Positions 1-7,680 of a stretch of 40,787 nucleotides of DNA are shown here, piece by piece. Below the pieces are notes generated by a model, which searched no databases, was not told the origin of the DNA, and was given only the letters and a program-made list of their open reading frames with translations. A program made the translations under genes and the position numbers. The DNA is from Christensenellaceae bacterium (lineage in GTDB: Bacteria > Bacillota > Clostridia > Christensenellales > DTU072). The stretch is from assembly GCA_031278175.1 (NCBI GenBank), contig JAITLB010000149.1, positions 1 through 40,787 of the forward strand, in the 5' to 3' direction. How positions within the stretch are numbered: position 1 is the first letter of the stretch; each line of letters opens with the position of its first letter.

Positions 1-189
1 TTTTTGCACTTGAGTTGTGTTAACAATTAACGGCAACGATGTATATGTGTAAACGGCATCAGTATTAGTTAACTTGTTCGGTTTCCCTAAAAAGACGAAA
101 AAAGACGTGACAAAAAACAGACTCAATAAAATTATTGAGGCGATTTGAAAGAGTATAGTAAATGCCTTTTTCATATTTCTCTCTTTCAT
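1..189 (-). CDS. Second ABC-transporter permease subunit (N-terminal part, runs off window)
   Basis: Not in the ORF track because it leaves the window. The minus strand reads ATG directly after the TAG stop of the upstream permease gene (stop 190-192, start 187-189) and stays open to base 1, giving about 63 residues. An alternative ATG lies at 174. The visible part has a basic N-terminus and one hydrophobic segment (about residues 9-33, FTILFQIASIILLSLFF), then an outward-facing start. A ribosome site (AGGTGAC) lies in the last codons of the preceding gene, so translation is probably coupled. By position after an ATPase and a MacB-type permease it is likely the partner permease of the same exporter. 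The topology fits this, but the conserved C-terminal membrane block cannot be seen. Confidence 0.6.
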   Translation of the reverse strand, partial: MKERNMKKAFTILFQIASIILLSLFFVTSFFVFLGKPNKLTNTDAVYTYTSLPLIVNTTQVQK

Positions 190-1416
190 CTATGTCACCT
201 TAAGTAAGTTAACTATTTTCGATTTACTAAACACAAGCAACGGTATTAGTGCCAAAACGCAAATAGTTAACGTAATGACGGCTATTGGGAAAATAAATAT
301 GTCCCAATTTAATGGGAAAACAAACGTATTTAGATTTTTACTTATGTTATGCGAAATAAACGTCATTATTATCGTAGCAACAGGAAGACCATAGCAAACA
401 GCAATAAATATACCCACAACAACTTCGCTCAGAAACATCGCGACGATATTAGTTGTTGTAGCGCCGAACGACTTACGAACGGCAATTTCGCTTGCACGCT
501 CCTTAATCGATATAAATATGATAATCGTTGAAATTATGCAGAGGATAACGGTAACAATGTTTAGTGAAATATCAATAATGCCGCTACTTGCTGTGCCACT
601 GTATGATTTGTTAACGATTTGGTATTCCGCCGTTGTTAAAAAAACATTTTCAAGATTCGAATTATTTATCGTTTTTTGCATAGACCCCAGCGTATCTATT
701 TTGATTGATCCATCGAAAAACAAAAGCACATCTCCGACATGAGATGATTTGCCACCATAAATAATCAACGGTATTTTTGTCCAACTTGAAGCGTACTTTA
801 CGTTGTCGTAATTAAACATTTTAATCAGACGCAGTATGTCGGGCGTGTCGTTTAATATCCCTACAACCTCGTAAACAATTCCGCTTAATTCAATCTTTTC
901 GCCGACAATCGGTGAGCCGTTGCCAAACACAAATTTCCCAATGGCATTATGAACCAGTATAAAATTACGCCCAAGCGCAATATCGTTACCGTTTACCAAT
1001 CGACCTCCAATCAGTTTTGTATATTCGGTTGCCCCGTATTGGGTAAATGACGGCAAAATCATTTTTTCTTGTAACTTGCCAACTTCTAATGACTCGAACA
1101 AATAACTCATTTGCCCTAATACCGCACTGCCTAAATCATTTTTGCTGAAATAATTATAAGAGGAAGCGCTGAAGTATTCGCCGACTTTTGAAACGTTTGA
1201 GCTGTTAATGTTCGAATTTGTGACGTTAGCAAAGACGGTATTATTGCTTGTATTCGCAAATTGCAAAGTGTCAGTTTCTTTTACGGTATATGATATAAAT
1301 CCGCTTATTGTTAAGCAGACAATAGCAACCGCTAAGCTAAATATCACTAAGAATGTACGCGATTTGTTTACATTAAGCCTTGCGAGTACGGAAGTATTAA
1401 GTGATTTTTTACTCAT
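190..1416 (-). CDS. MacB/FtsX-type ABC transporter permease
   Basis: Membrane subunit of an ABC transporter. Topology is that of the MacB/FtsX class: one N-terminal membrane segment (about residues 21-43), a large extracytoplasmic domain, then three C-terminal segments (about 283-305, 325-358 and 375-400). The text between the last segments (KERASEIAVRKSFGAT) is the typical cytoplasmic coupling stretch of the FtsX domain. The ORF track starts at a GTG (1431), but ATG at 1416 has GGAGG five bases upstream and overlaps the ATPase stop by 8 bases, so I prefer MSKKSL as the start (408 residues). MacB-type transporters use ATP for mechanical transmission or extrusion from the outer face of the membrane rather than for classic channel transport. 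Here it would act on lipoproteins, peptides or secreted proteins, perhaps those encoded upstream. Substrate unknown. Confidence 0.85.
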   Translation of the reverse strand: MSKKSLNTSVLARLNVNKSRTFLVIFSLAVAIVCLTISGFISYTVKETDTLQFANTSNNTVFANVTNSNINSSNVSKVGEYFSASSYNYFSKNDLGSAVLGQMSYLFESLEVGKLQEKMILPSFTQYGATEYTKLIGGRLVNGNDIALGRNFILVHNAIGKFVFGNGSPIVGEKIELSGIVYEVVGILNDTPDILRLIKMFNYDNVKYASSWTKIPLIIYGGKSSHVGDVLLFFDGSIKIDTLGSMQKTINNSNLENVFLTTAEYQIVNKSYSGTASSGIIDISLNIVTVILCIISTIIIFISIKERASEIAVRKSFGATTTNIVAMFLSEVVVGIFIAVCYGLPVATIIMTFISHNISKNLNTFVFPLNWDIFIFPIAVITLTICVLALIPLLVFSKSKIVNLLKVT

Positions 1417-2074
1417 AAATGCCTCCGTCACGTATGACTAATTTCCGTTTTGTAATACCCGCGACTTCGGGGTCGTGAGTAACGATGGCTATAGCGATAT
1501 TTAAGCTCGTATTCAGCTCTTGCAATAACTTTAATACGGAATTGCGAGAGTTAAAATCAAGGTTTCCAGTTGGTTCATCAGCGAAAATAATTGACGGGTT
1601 ATTGACCAATGCCCTTGCTATTGCAACCCTTTGTTTTTCTCCACCCGAAAGATTATCTATTTTTTCATCTTTTAAGGTGTCAATATCCAGTTTCCTGAGC
1701 AAGATTGCAACGTACTGTAAACCTGGACTTTTGCGCTCTTCGCTTGCATATTGTAAAGGCATTGCTATATTTTCTTCAACGCTTAGTCCAGATAAAAGAT
1801 TGAAACTTTGGAATATGAATCCGAACTGCTCATTTCGAAGCTTTGCAACTTTGCTTTCTTTTTTAGGTATGGGCGAATTGTCAAAGTAATAGACTCCGCT
1901 CTCAGGTCTTTCAAACAAAGCCATTATGTTAAGCAACGTGCTTTTCCCTGCTCCCGACTGCCCCATAATGGATATAAAGTCTCCATGGTTTATTTGGAGG
2001 CTAACCTCGCGAAGTATCTCACGACCGCCGTACGACTTAGAAATGCCCTTTAATTCAATTAGCGGATTTAACAT
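1409..2074 (-). CDS. ABC transporter ATP-binding protein, LolD/MacB/FtsE family
   Basis: ATPase of the operon's exporter, cytoplasmic face. All motifs are intact: Walker A GQSGAGKST (residues 38-46), Q-loop (FQSFNLL), signature LSGGEKQRVAIARAL (from about 143), Walker B IIFADEPTGNLD (about 163-174) and H-loop THD (about 200). At 221 residues it has the usual length of the LolD/MacB ATPase class. It overlaps the end of the upstream fusion-protein gene by 20 bases and the downstream permease by 8, so the three are translationally coupled. A G-rich stretch (GCGGGGGG) before the ATG probably serves as the ribosome site. The enzyme class is clear; the transported molecule is not. Confidence 0.93.
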   Translation of the reverse strand: MLNPLIELKGISKSYGGREILREVSLQINHGDFISIMGQSGAGKSTLLNIMALFERPESGVYYFDNSPIPKKESKVAKLRNEQFGFIFQSFNLLSGLSVEENIAMPLQYASEERKSPGLQYVAILLRKLDIDTLKDEKIDNLSGGEKQRVAIARALVNNPSIIFADEPTGNLDFNSRNSVLKLLQELNTSLNIAIAIVTHDPEVAGITKRKLVIRDGGIYE

Positions 2075-2927
2075 AAAGTTTACCCCCCGCTAATTCAAAG
2101 TCGCTAAAGTCACACATTACATAAACAATCTCGGCATAGTCGTAATAACAAATGCCAAACTGAATGTTTATCTTATATGCCTCGTTATTCTTTATATATA
2201 TAAATTCATAGGTTTTATCCAACACTTTATAGGTATCATCGTATATTTTCAGCGCGTTTTTCTTGACGCATAATGCCGTTCTAACCTCGTAGTTTATCGG
2301 CGAAAACTCAATATAAGTGTCGCTTATAAAATATAGTTCATCGTTGTCGATTTTAATCGTTGCCGCTACGTAATCCTCATTAACTTGCAAATAATCAATG
2401 TGAACGATTTCTGCCGTTGTAACTTTCCTCCCGTTTTTATATACATCAAACTTATCTCCTACAAAATATGTAGTGTAGTCGTAGATATTGAAATAAAATT
2501 TGGCATACATTTCGGTCAAGATCTTAACCGTTACCTTTGTTCCGTCTATTAAAACAATAAGACCATCTACTGTGCTTAAATAATCTACTCCTCCTAACTT
2601 GCCCAAAATATCGCCGACTTTTATTTTATCACCTATGCCTACTCCTACCTCGTCAAGAACAACATCTTCAAACGAAAGCTCAGTATCATAATATGTGTTG
2701 GTCTGCTTTAAGTCGTAGAACACTTGAAAGGTATGCTCACTCACCGCAACCTCGGTATAGCCGTCGAGAGATGGATCTGCGTTATCGTCGCCGCCATTCC
2801 CTGAATGCATTGGATAATAATCGGAAACATTCTGATTAGGCATGTTTGTTTTTGCAACCCAAATGAGTCCGCCCATGCCGACAAGAAGTACCGCGATTAT
2901 AATTAGTTGAAATATTGATTTTTTCAT
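2055..2927 (-). CDS. Membrane-fusion-like (HlyD/YknX-type) transporter accessory protein
   Basis: 290 residues with an N-terminal membrane anchor (about 5-24) and an extracytoplasmic body. Residues about 92-135 (GVGIGDKIKVGDILGKLGG and the strand-rich stretch after it) resemble the biotinyl/lipoyl-like hairpin of periplasmic adaptor proteins, where Gly-Asp pairs mark the tight turns. The long alpha-helical hairpin of Gram-negative adaptors is missing, as in Firmicute YknX-like proteins. It lies immediately before a LolD-type ATPase and a MacB-type permease, the usual place for such an adaptor. It probably couples the permease to the substrate or cell wall. The domain call rests on pattern only and could be wrong in detail; membrane anchoring and operon membership are clear. 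Confidence 0.6.
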   Translation of the reverse strand: MKKSIFQLIIIAVLLVGMGGLIWVAKTNMPNQNVSDYYPMHSGNGGDDNADPSLDGYTEVAVSEHTFQVFYDLKQTNTYYDTELSFEDVVLDEVGVGIGDKIKVGDILGKLGGVDYLSTVDGLIVLIDGTKVTVKILTEMYAKFYFNIYDYTTYFVGDKFDVYKNGRKVTTAEIVHIDYLQVNEDYVAATIKIDNDELYFISDTYIEFSPINYEVRTALCVKKNALKIYDDTYKVLDKTYEFIYIKNNEAYKINIQFGICYYDYAEIVYVMCDFSDFELAGGKLYVKSAN

Positions 2928-2938
2928 AACCTACCCCA

Positions 2939-3742
2939 TCAATTCACAATTAATGCCCACGCGACAAAGATAATTGGCATCATCGTGCAATGTGCGATAA
3001 ATATCAAAAAAGAATGTTTCCCGCAAAATTGTATCGCAACATCTTTGCATAACGGAAAATTAGGTATAATACTCTTTTTATTTTTGTAAACAGTTTTTCC
3101 AAGCAATGTCCCTCCAATAAAACAAATTAGAAACGGAAATATAGGAAAGTCATCACGCCAACCAGTTTTGAGCCTTTGCGGCAACCCAATCCAACGAATA
3201 GGGCTGGAGGTTAACTTCGGACTAAAAAACAAGATAAAAATTCCAATTACAACTATTGCCACACATATGACCAAATACCATCTAAAAGGAATTTTTCTTA
3301 CAACAACGTATATAGTTGAGCATAATGCAAAGCAAAAAAAGAACCCATAACTGGACATGACTGGATATTTAATCGTTTTAATTGTTATTATGTCAGCAAC
3401 AAACATCAACAATGGATAACCCCACATTACGATGAGCCTGACGCTTATTTTCTTTGAAAAGGTTGTCGATATTCCCGATATTAAGAAAAAAAGACAAACA
3501 TTGCATACCCTGAAAATATCTCTCCAAACAAAATCAATCTGCAATTGTTTGCACCACACTGAAAAGTGGTATAGTGTACTATCAAAATCTATGCCAATTA
3601 TCTCTTGCAAATAAATATACCTGTAAAACCACCATGCCGTATGGTCTAATATCATCATTACTACGAGTATTCCACGAATAAAGTCTATTTCCCATATGCG
3701 GCTTCTGGAAATAGACTTTTTGTCATTAGATGCCATAATCAA
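2939..3742 (-). CDS. DUF1624 / HGSNAT-like multi-pass membrane protein
   Basis: 267 residues with about seven hydrophobic segments. The N-terminus (RIWEIDFIRGILVVMMILDH) matches the signature of the DUF1624 family (heparan-alpha-glucosaminide N-acetyltransferase catalytic-like): R..ID..RG followed by a conserved His at the end of the first membrane helix. Human HGSNAT transfers acetyl groups from cytosolic acetyl-CoA to sugars across the membrane; bacterial relatives are mostly uncharacterised. A role in acylating a sugar or surface component handled by this operon is inference. The track start is TTG at 3742, two bases after the preceding stop; an in-frame ATG lies at 3736. Neither has a strong ribosome site, though GGA stands 8 bases before the TTG, so coupling is likely. 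Confidence 0.7.
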   Translation of the reverse strand: MIMASNDKKSISRSRIWEIDFIRGILVVMMILDHTAWWFYRYIYLQEIIGIDFDSTLYHFSVWCKQLQIDFVWRDIFRVCNVCLFFLISGISTTFSKKISVRLIVMWGYPLLMFVADIITIKTIKYPVMSSYGFFFCFALCSTIYVVVRKIPFRWYLVICVAIVVIGIFILFFSPKLTSSPIRWIGLPQRLKTGWRDDFPIFPFLICFIGGTLLGKTVYKNKKSIIPNFPLCKDVAIQFCGKHSFLIFIAHCTMMPIIFVAWALIVN

Positions 3743-3744
3743 GG

Positions 3745-4728
3745 TTATTGTCCAAACAGTTGCTCTAACGCAATGTTACGACAGTGTAATTGAATATTTG
3801 CCACAACAACTTTATGACTATTCCCATTGTATTCAATTTCGAAAATCAAATTGTCGCCAATAAATAAAAAATTGGCGCAGTCAACTGTTTTCTCTAAATT
3901 AAAATCAAGAGTATCTATCCTTTGTGAAAGCGTATACTCAAAATCTAATGGATTTGCAATCGCATAATCGATAAAAATCGGACTATCAATTGGATGATAA
4001 TACAAATTCAAGTCACATAAAGAGAACGCCCCATTCTCGAAATATCCCGATTTTATTGTTGCAAATTTAGAAAAGTCTGTAATATCTTCTGAGCCCCACG
4101 CTGCGCAGTCCCAATAAAATGTCATCGGATAGGGAAATGAGTTTATATTATCATTGTCAGTTTCAGTCTTTGTTACATACTTTGTATTGTTTCTTATAAT
4201 TGACAAGTTGTTTATTAATTCATACGGTGCAGAAGGGGTAGCATTGATATTTACATCAACGGCAAAATCGGAAACGTTGTTTTCATAAGAAAATCTTAAT
4301 GATGTAATTTTTCGCTCTTTTTCGGATAAATCAAAGCCCTCTTTTTGTGACAAAGTAAATTTAAAAACATAAATAGAGTTAAACTTGCTATCGCAAGATA
4401 CCCAATCCAACACCACCAAAAAATTAACATCACCAATGTTTTTCCCATTCGCCGAAACAAACTTAATAGGGAAGTCTACAGCTGTTTCTTCTATAAATTT
4501 GTTCGTAAATACAGGCATGCAAAAAGAAACTGTTTCGCCTGAAATGAGATACAAATTATATTTTGAAAAGCACTCATTATCTTTCAAAAACGAGAATTCA
4601 ATTTCATCAGCACTTCTATCATCGTTATTAGGTTTTAATTTATTACAAGAAGTGAATGCAAACAATGCTACTATTAATAGTAGCATTGTAAAAACACTTC
4701 TTGAAAGAAAGCTCTTTCTTTTCCGCAT
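3745..4728 (-). CDS. Predicted lipoprotein of unknown function
   Basis: 327 residues. The signal peptide has a basic start (MRKRK), a hydrophobic core at about 13-25 and a lipobox FTSC with the lipidated Cys at residue 28, so it should be anchored on the outer face of the cytoplasmic membrane. The mature part is polar, strand-rich and has no motif I recognise. It lies 11 bases after one secreted-protein gene and two bases before the DUF1624 membrane protein, inside the same operon. Its place suggests a surface partner or substrate-binding component of the MacB-type transporter, but sequence alone does not show this. Confidence 0.8.
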   Translation of the reverse strand: MRKRKSFLSRSVFTMLLLIVALFAFTSCNKLKPNNDDRSADEIEFSFLKDNECFSKYNLYLISGETVSFCMPVFTNKFIEETAVDFPIKFVSANGKNIGDVNFLVVLDWVSCDSKFNSIYVFKFTLSQKEGFDLSEKERKITSLRFSYENNVSDFAVDVNINATPSAPYELINNLSIIRNNTKYVTKTETDNDNINSFPYPMTFYWDCAAWGSEDITDFSKFATIKSGYFENGAFSLCDLNLYYHPIDSPIFIDYAIANPLDFEYTLSQRIDTLDFNLEKTVDCANFLFIGDNLIFEIEYNGNSHKVVVANIQLHCRNIALEQLFGQ

Positions 4729-4739
4729 TTGTTATTCTC

Positions 4740-5483
4740 CTATCGAGGTGTGACTAAAATATTGAAGTTCAAGTCTTCATATGAAATATAATCTCCTGAT
4801 AAATCATAGTTAATCGAGACACTATAATTTTTGTAACCAACAACATCCTTGTCGGAATTTTCAGTGACTAAATCCCTTTTTACTTTTAGTGTTAAAATGT
4901 AATACGTATACATATAACCCGAAGCTTCTGCCTTAATGTGCTTATTTGCCGTAGTTTCACTTATGCCTATTGTGTCGCCAATTTCGCGGGAGCTTTCATT
5001 AGAATTTCCCCAAGTGTTTCCTCCGCCAATGTTAAACGCAACTTTAGCATATTTGCATCCTCCAGCAATAGTAAAGTCAGCCTCAACAGAATACGTGTAC
5101 TCCTCCTCGGTTAACAATCGATTGTAAATTGTAAGAGCCGTAGCTAATCCTTTTGTATGGTCAGCTTCAACCGCATATAATTTGCAATACTTTGCTTGCA
5201 CATTGGTTCTTCTATAAATAACATAAATTGTCGCCTCGGTTTCCCTTTCTCCCGCTCCGAAACCCCCAGAATACTCGATATATTCCATTTTGTTGTCTTT
5301 TCCATATTTGGAATAATCCCAAACACCTTTGAATTTCAAATCCAATAGGTTTACCTGTTCGGAATATGCATGGACGACCATACTTGAAGTGCTTGAAACA
5401 ACCATAAACACAGACACAAGCAGAAAGACGACTGCGATAGGAATGCTGATTTTAACTTTTTTGTTTTGTACAATATTGTTCAT
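4740..5483 (-). CDS. Secreted or membrane-anchored protein of unknown function
   Basis: 247 residues. An N-terminal basic stretch and hydrophobic core (about 12-30) are followed by a signal-peptidase-like site VHA at residues 37-39, which predicts a secreted mature protein of about 208 residues. The mature part is rich in Tyr, Gly, Ser and Thr and looks like a beta-strand domain; it has no Cys pair pattern, no LPxTG and no obvious enzymatic motif. It sits 21 bases after the first secreted-protein gene and shares its general style (signal peptide, Gly/Thr/Tyr-rich body), so the two may be paralogous or work together. I do not recognise the family. Confidence 0.75.
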   Translation of the reverse strand: MNNIVQNKKVKISIPIAVVFLLVSVFMVVSSTSSMVVHAYSEQVNLLDLKFKGVWDYSKYGKDNKMEYIEYSGGFGAGERETEATIYVIYRRTNVQAKYCKLYAVEADHTKGLATALTIYNRLLTEEEYTYSVEADFTIAGGCKYAKVAFNIGGGNTWGNSNESSREIGDTIGISETTANKHIKAEASGYMYTYYILTLKVKRDLVTENSDKDVVGYKNYSVSINYDLSGDYISYEDLNFNILVTPR

Positions 5484-5504
5484 TTTTTATTACCTCCATA
5501 TGAA

Positions 5505-6290
5505 TTAGGCTTTCGCCCACGTGAAATATTGGGTTTCGATAGAGTAAAATTTCTCGTTAGAGTAAATTTTAAATGCATAGTGGTCATGAACTTGCTTCGT
5601 GCCAGTAACGTTTCCCGAGTTGTCTTTTACATCTTCGGTTCGAGTAACTGAGCCAGCTCTAAACTTTAGCAAAATATATTCACGTCCCGTGTTTCTTTGA
5701 ATTAAAGCATATGTGCCAACGTTCGCGCTTGTCACATTAGGAATAGTGTATGCCACAAGACAACCATTTCCAGTTGTATTTGTTCTAGTTATTTCTTGAT
5801 TAAACACCACCATCAGTTCAAGGTCGACATAATCGGTAGTAATTGTCCCTCCGCCGCCGACGTGGTACAAGCCTCCTCTCATTTGCGATGTTGTAGCACC
5901 ATCTCCTACACTAAACGAATACGAATGTCCAATTTGAGATGAACTAATTGTTCTGGTCGAGATAGTTTTGTCCTTTTGACTTACCGTTTTCTTTTTAAGA
6001 AGAACTTGTAATTCTTTTGCACCGTCAGAGCCGTTGATATAGACAACTTTGTATCCGTTGGTCACAACAGAAAAAGAACCATATTTAACCTCGGATAAAT
6101 TATCAACATAGGCTTTTGCCTCCGCAACAGTAGGGTCATTTGCACTTCCTGACCCAGTTCCCACCGTTAAGGTTGCCGCTACGCTTGCAACACCTCCAAT
6201 TGGGACTTGAAATATTAGCAAAGTTGCGAAAAACAACAGTACCAACCCTATCGTAGTTAGACAAAGTTTTGAAGTAATTTTCTTAGTCAT
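5505..6290 (-). CDS. Secreted protein of unknown function, first gene of the export operon
   Basis: 261 residues. A signal peptide (hydrophobic 11-28, likely cleavage near ASVA at about 35-38) leads to a mature protein that begins with a Gly/Ser-rich stretch (VGTGSGSANDPT) and continues as a strand-rich, Lys/Thr/Ser-rich domain. No sortase motif, Cys or catalytic signature is visible. The start is well supported: AAGGAGGTCAAAA immediately before ATG. It is the promoter-proximal gene of an eight-gene minus-strand operon ending in a MacB-type ABC exporter, so it may be the most abundant product and a possible exporter client. Family unknown. Confidence 0.78.
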   Translation of the reverse strand: MTKKITSKLCLTTIGLVLLFFATLLIFQVPIGGVASVAATLTVGTGSGSANDPTVAEAKAYVDNLSEVKYGSFSVVTNGYKVVYINGSDGAKELQVLLKKKTVSQKDKTISTRTISSSQIGHSYSFSVGDGATTSQMRGGLYHVGGGGTITTDYVDLELMVVFNQEITRTNTTGNGCLVAYTIPNVTSANVGTYALIQRNTGREYILLKFRAGSVTRTEDVKDNSGNVTGTKQVHDHYAFKIYSNEKFYSIETQYFTWAKA

Positions 6291-6376
6291 TTTTGACCTC
6301 CTTGGGTAGTCATATTTGCAAGAGTGTTTGGTAGCAATTTCTATTATTCTCTCGCACCCTCACTACGACTGCTCTA

Positions 6377-6406
6377 ATTTTACAACATAAACTGAAGGTT
6401 TGTCAA
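6377..6406 (-). promoter_or_regulatory. Sigma-A-type promoter of the secreted protein/ABC exporter operon
   Basis: On the minus strand a perfect TTGACA (6401-6406) is followed after 18 bases by TAAAAT (6377-6382). Transcription would start near 6370, about 80 bases before the first ATG at 6290. No other promoter-like pair stands out within the operon, and the genes are 2 to 21 bases apart or overlap. Confidence 0.65.
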
Positions 6407-7300
6407 TACGACGCAACGCTATTTTTAAGATAAATCCTAAATTCCCAGGGACTATGTGTACTCTGGGCAAATATTCAAGGTTTTCATGTGTTTTCATAAC
6501 GATCTTTTATGATTGGTTAATATGCCAAAAGTATTTTGAGTTGGTTCATTATGTAAATTTAAATTATATAATCATACATTAAGCCCATAAAAATTTGAAT
6601 TAATATAGTTTTTATGATATAACCCGACTTACGCAGATGTCATGTGAATAGCAACCGAGAGTGAAGGCTTTTTTTTCAGAAGATGTAGAAAAGCACGATG
6701 TTTTACGAGAAAAACGGGAAAAAAGAGAAAAAACCATCGTATTTTTAAATGTCCCAGGCATGAGGAAATGTTTTAAACTTATTACTTGAGTCACATATGC
6801 TTAAAACTTTGTTGTCAATTCTATATGCTTGTTATATAATTATATATCGTGCTGTACAATTATAGACAAATAACACTGATTTGTGTTTAAGCAAAATTCT
6901 AATTGTTGTACCCAGCTTTTATACTTATGTGCATCTAGATGTGTAATTAGACTAGAGGGTTTACATTGTTGCTCTATTATGTTATATTCTATCTATGCAC
7001 GAGTGCAGCTTGTATCTTATGATCTAAAATGAGCCAGACAACATCAATTACAGACTCGACAATGCATTTTGCTTTAAAATGTTAAATCTGATTTGTTTTT
7101 TGATTCCGTTTGCAAACTATGGGGTTCAATTTATCTGCCAGCTAATAACTTGACAGTAGAACTTTTGATCTCTAAACAAATTGACACAATATTGTATTTT
7201 GTTACTCGCTCATTAAGTAGTGCTAAGCTAAAATAAGTATATGTCAAGTGTGACAAGTGTCTTTAGGGCGCAAACACATGAGAACGTGATCAAAACGCTT
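6407..7300. other. Gene-free stretch with possible decayed coding sequence
   Basis: About 0.9 kb between divergent transcription units. No ORF has a ribosome site and plausible composition. The A-rich stretch at 6660-6790 reads on the plus strand like broken basic coding sequence interrupted by stops, perhaps a relic, but I could not assign it. The rest is AT-rich spacer. Confidence 0.4.
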
Positions 7301-7365
7301 AGGGGATCTTAGACATGCGCAATTGCACAACGTAGTATGTGCATAGCAGGTTAGCAAGATCCTCT
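7301..7365 (+). ncRNA. Possible structured RNA leader upstream of the desulfurase operon
   Basis: A long-range stem joins AGGGGATCTT (7301-7310) to AAGATCCTCT (7356-7365), ten pairs with one G-U. It encloses a smaller perfect hairpin TGCACA/TGTGCA (7324-7329 with 7338-7343). It ends 105 bases before the start of the small Cys4 protein gene. The layout suits a cis-acting RNA element, but it matches no riboswitch class I know, and palindromes of this size can arise by chance. Confidence 0.25.
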
Positions 7366-7470
7366 CAATATAATAACGTTAATCCAAAATGCACTTATGC
7401 ATTTAGATTGCGACAAACCAAGTAGCAGTCCAACCAAATAATGCAGGATTAACAATGTGGAGTAATATCG

Positions 7471-7668
7471 ATGTCAAAAAAAAATTGTTATGTGTGTAAC
7501 AAACAAGGGTTAAGCAGAAAAGAAATCGGTTTAACAAAAAAGCTGTTAGATGAGAACGCTACACGTTTCTATTGCATCGATTGCCTAGCAGAATATTTGG
7601 AAGTTGATAAAGAATTCCTACTCGACAAAATTGAAGAATTTAAAGAGCAAGGATGCACAATGTTCTAA
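7471..7668 (+). CDS. Small Cys4 (putative zinc-binding) protein
   Basis: 65 residues. Two CxxC pairs (C6-C9 in CYVCN and C35-C38 in CIDC) could bind one zinc or iron atom, and the C-terminal half looks helical and acidic. A ribosome site (GGAG, 8 bases before ATG) supports the start. It ends 12 bases before a cysteine desulfurase gene, so the two are probably co-transcribed. It may be a sulfur-transfer partner, regulator or scaffold for the desulfurase, but that is inferred only from adjacency and the Cys pairs. Too short for the zinc-ribbon family to be named with confidence. Confidence 0.75.
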   Translation: MSKKNCYVCNKQGLSRKEIGLTKKLLDENATRFYCIDCLAEYLEVDKEFLLDKIEEFKEQGCTMF

Positions 7669-7680
7669 GGAGAAACACTA

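Noticed and set aside
6612-6794. Minus-strand ORF of 60 residues and A-rich plus strand resembling basic coding sequence
   Set aside because: No ribosome site or domain; noted only as possible relic DNA.
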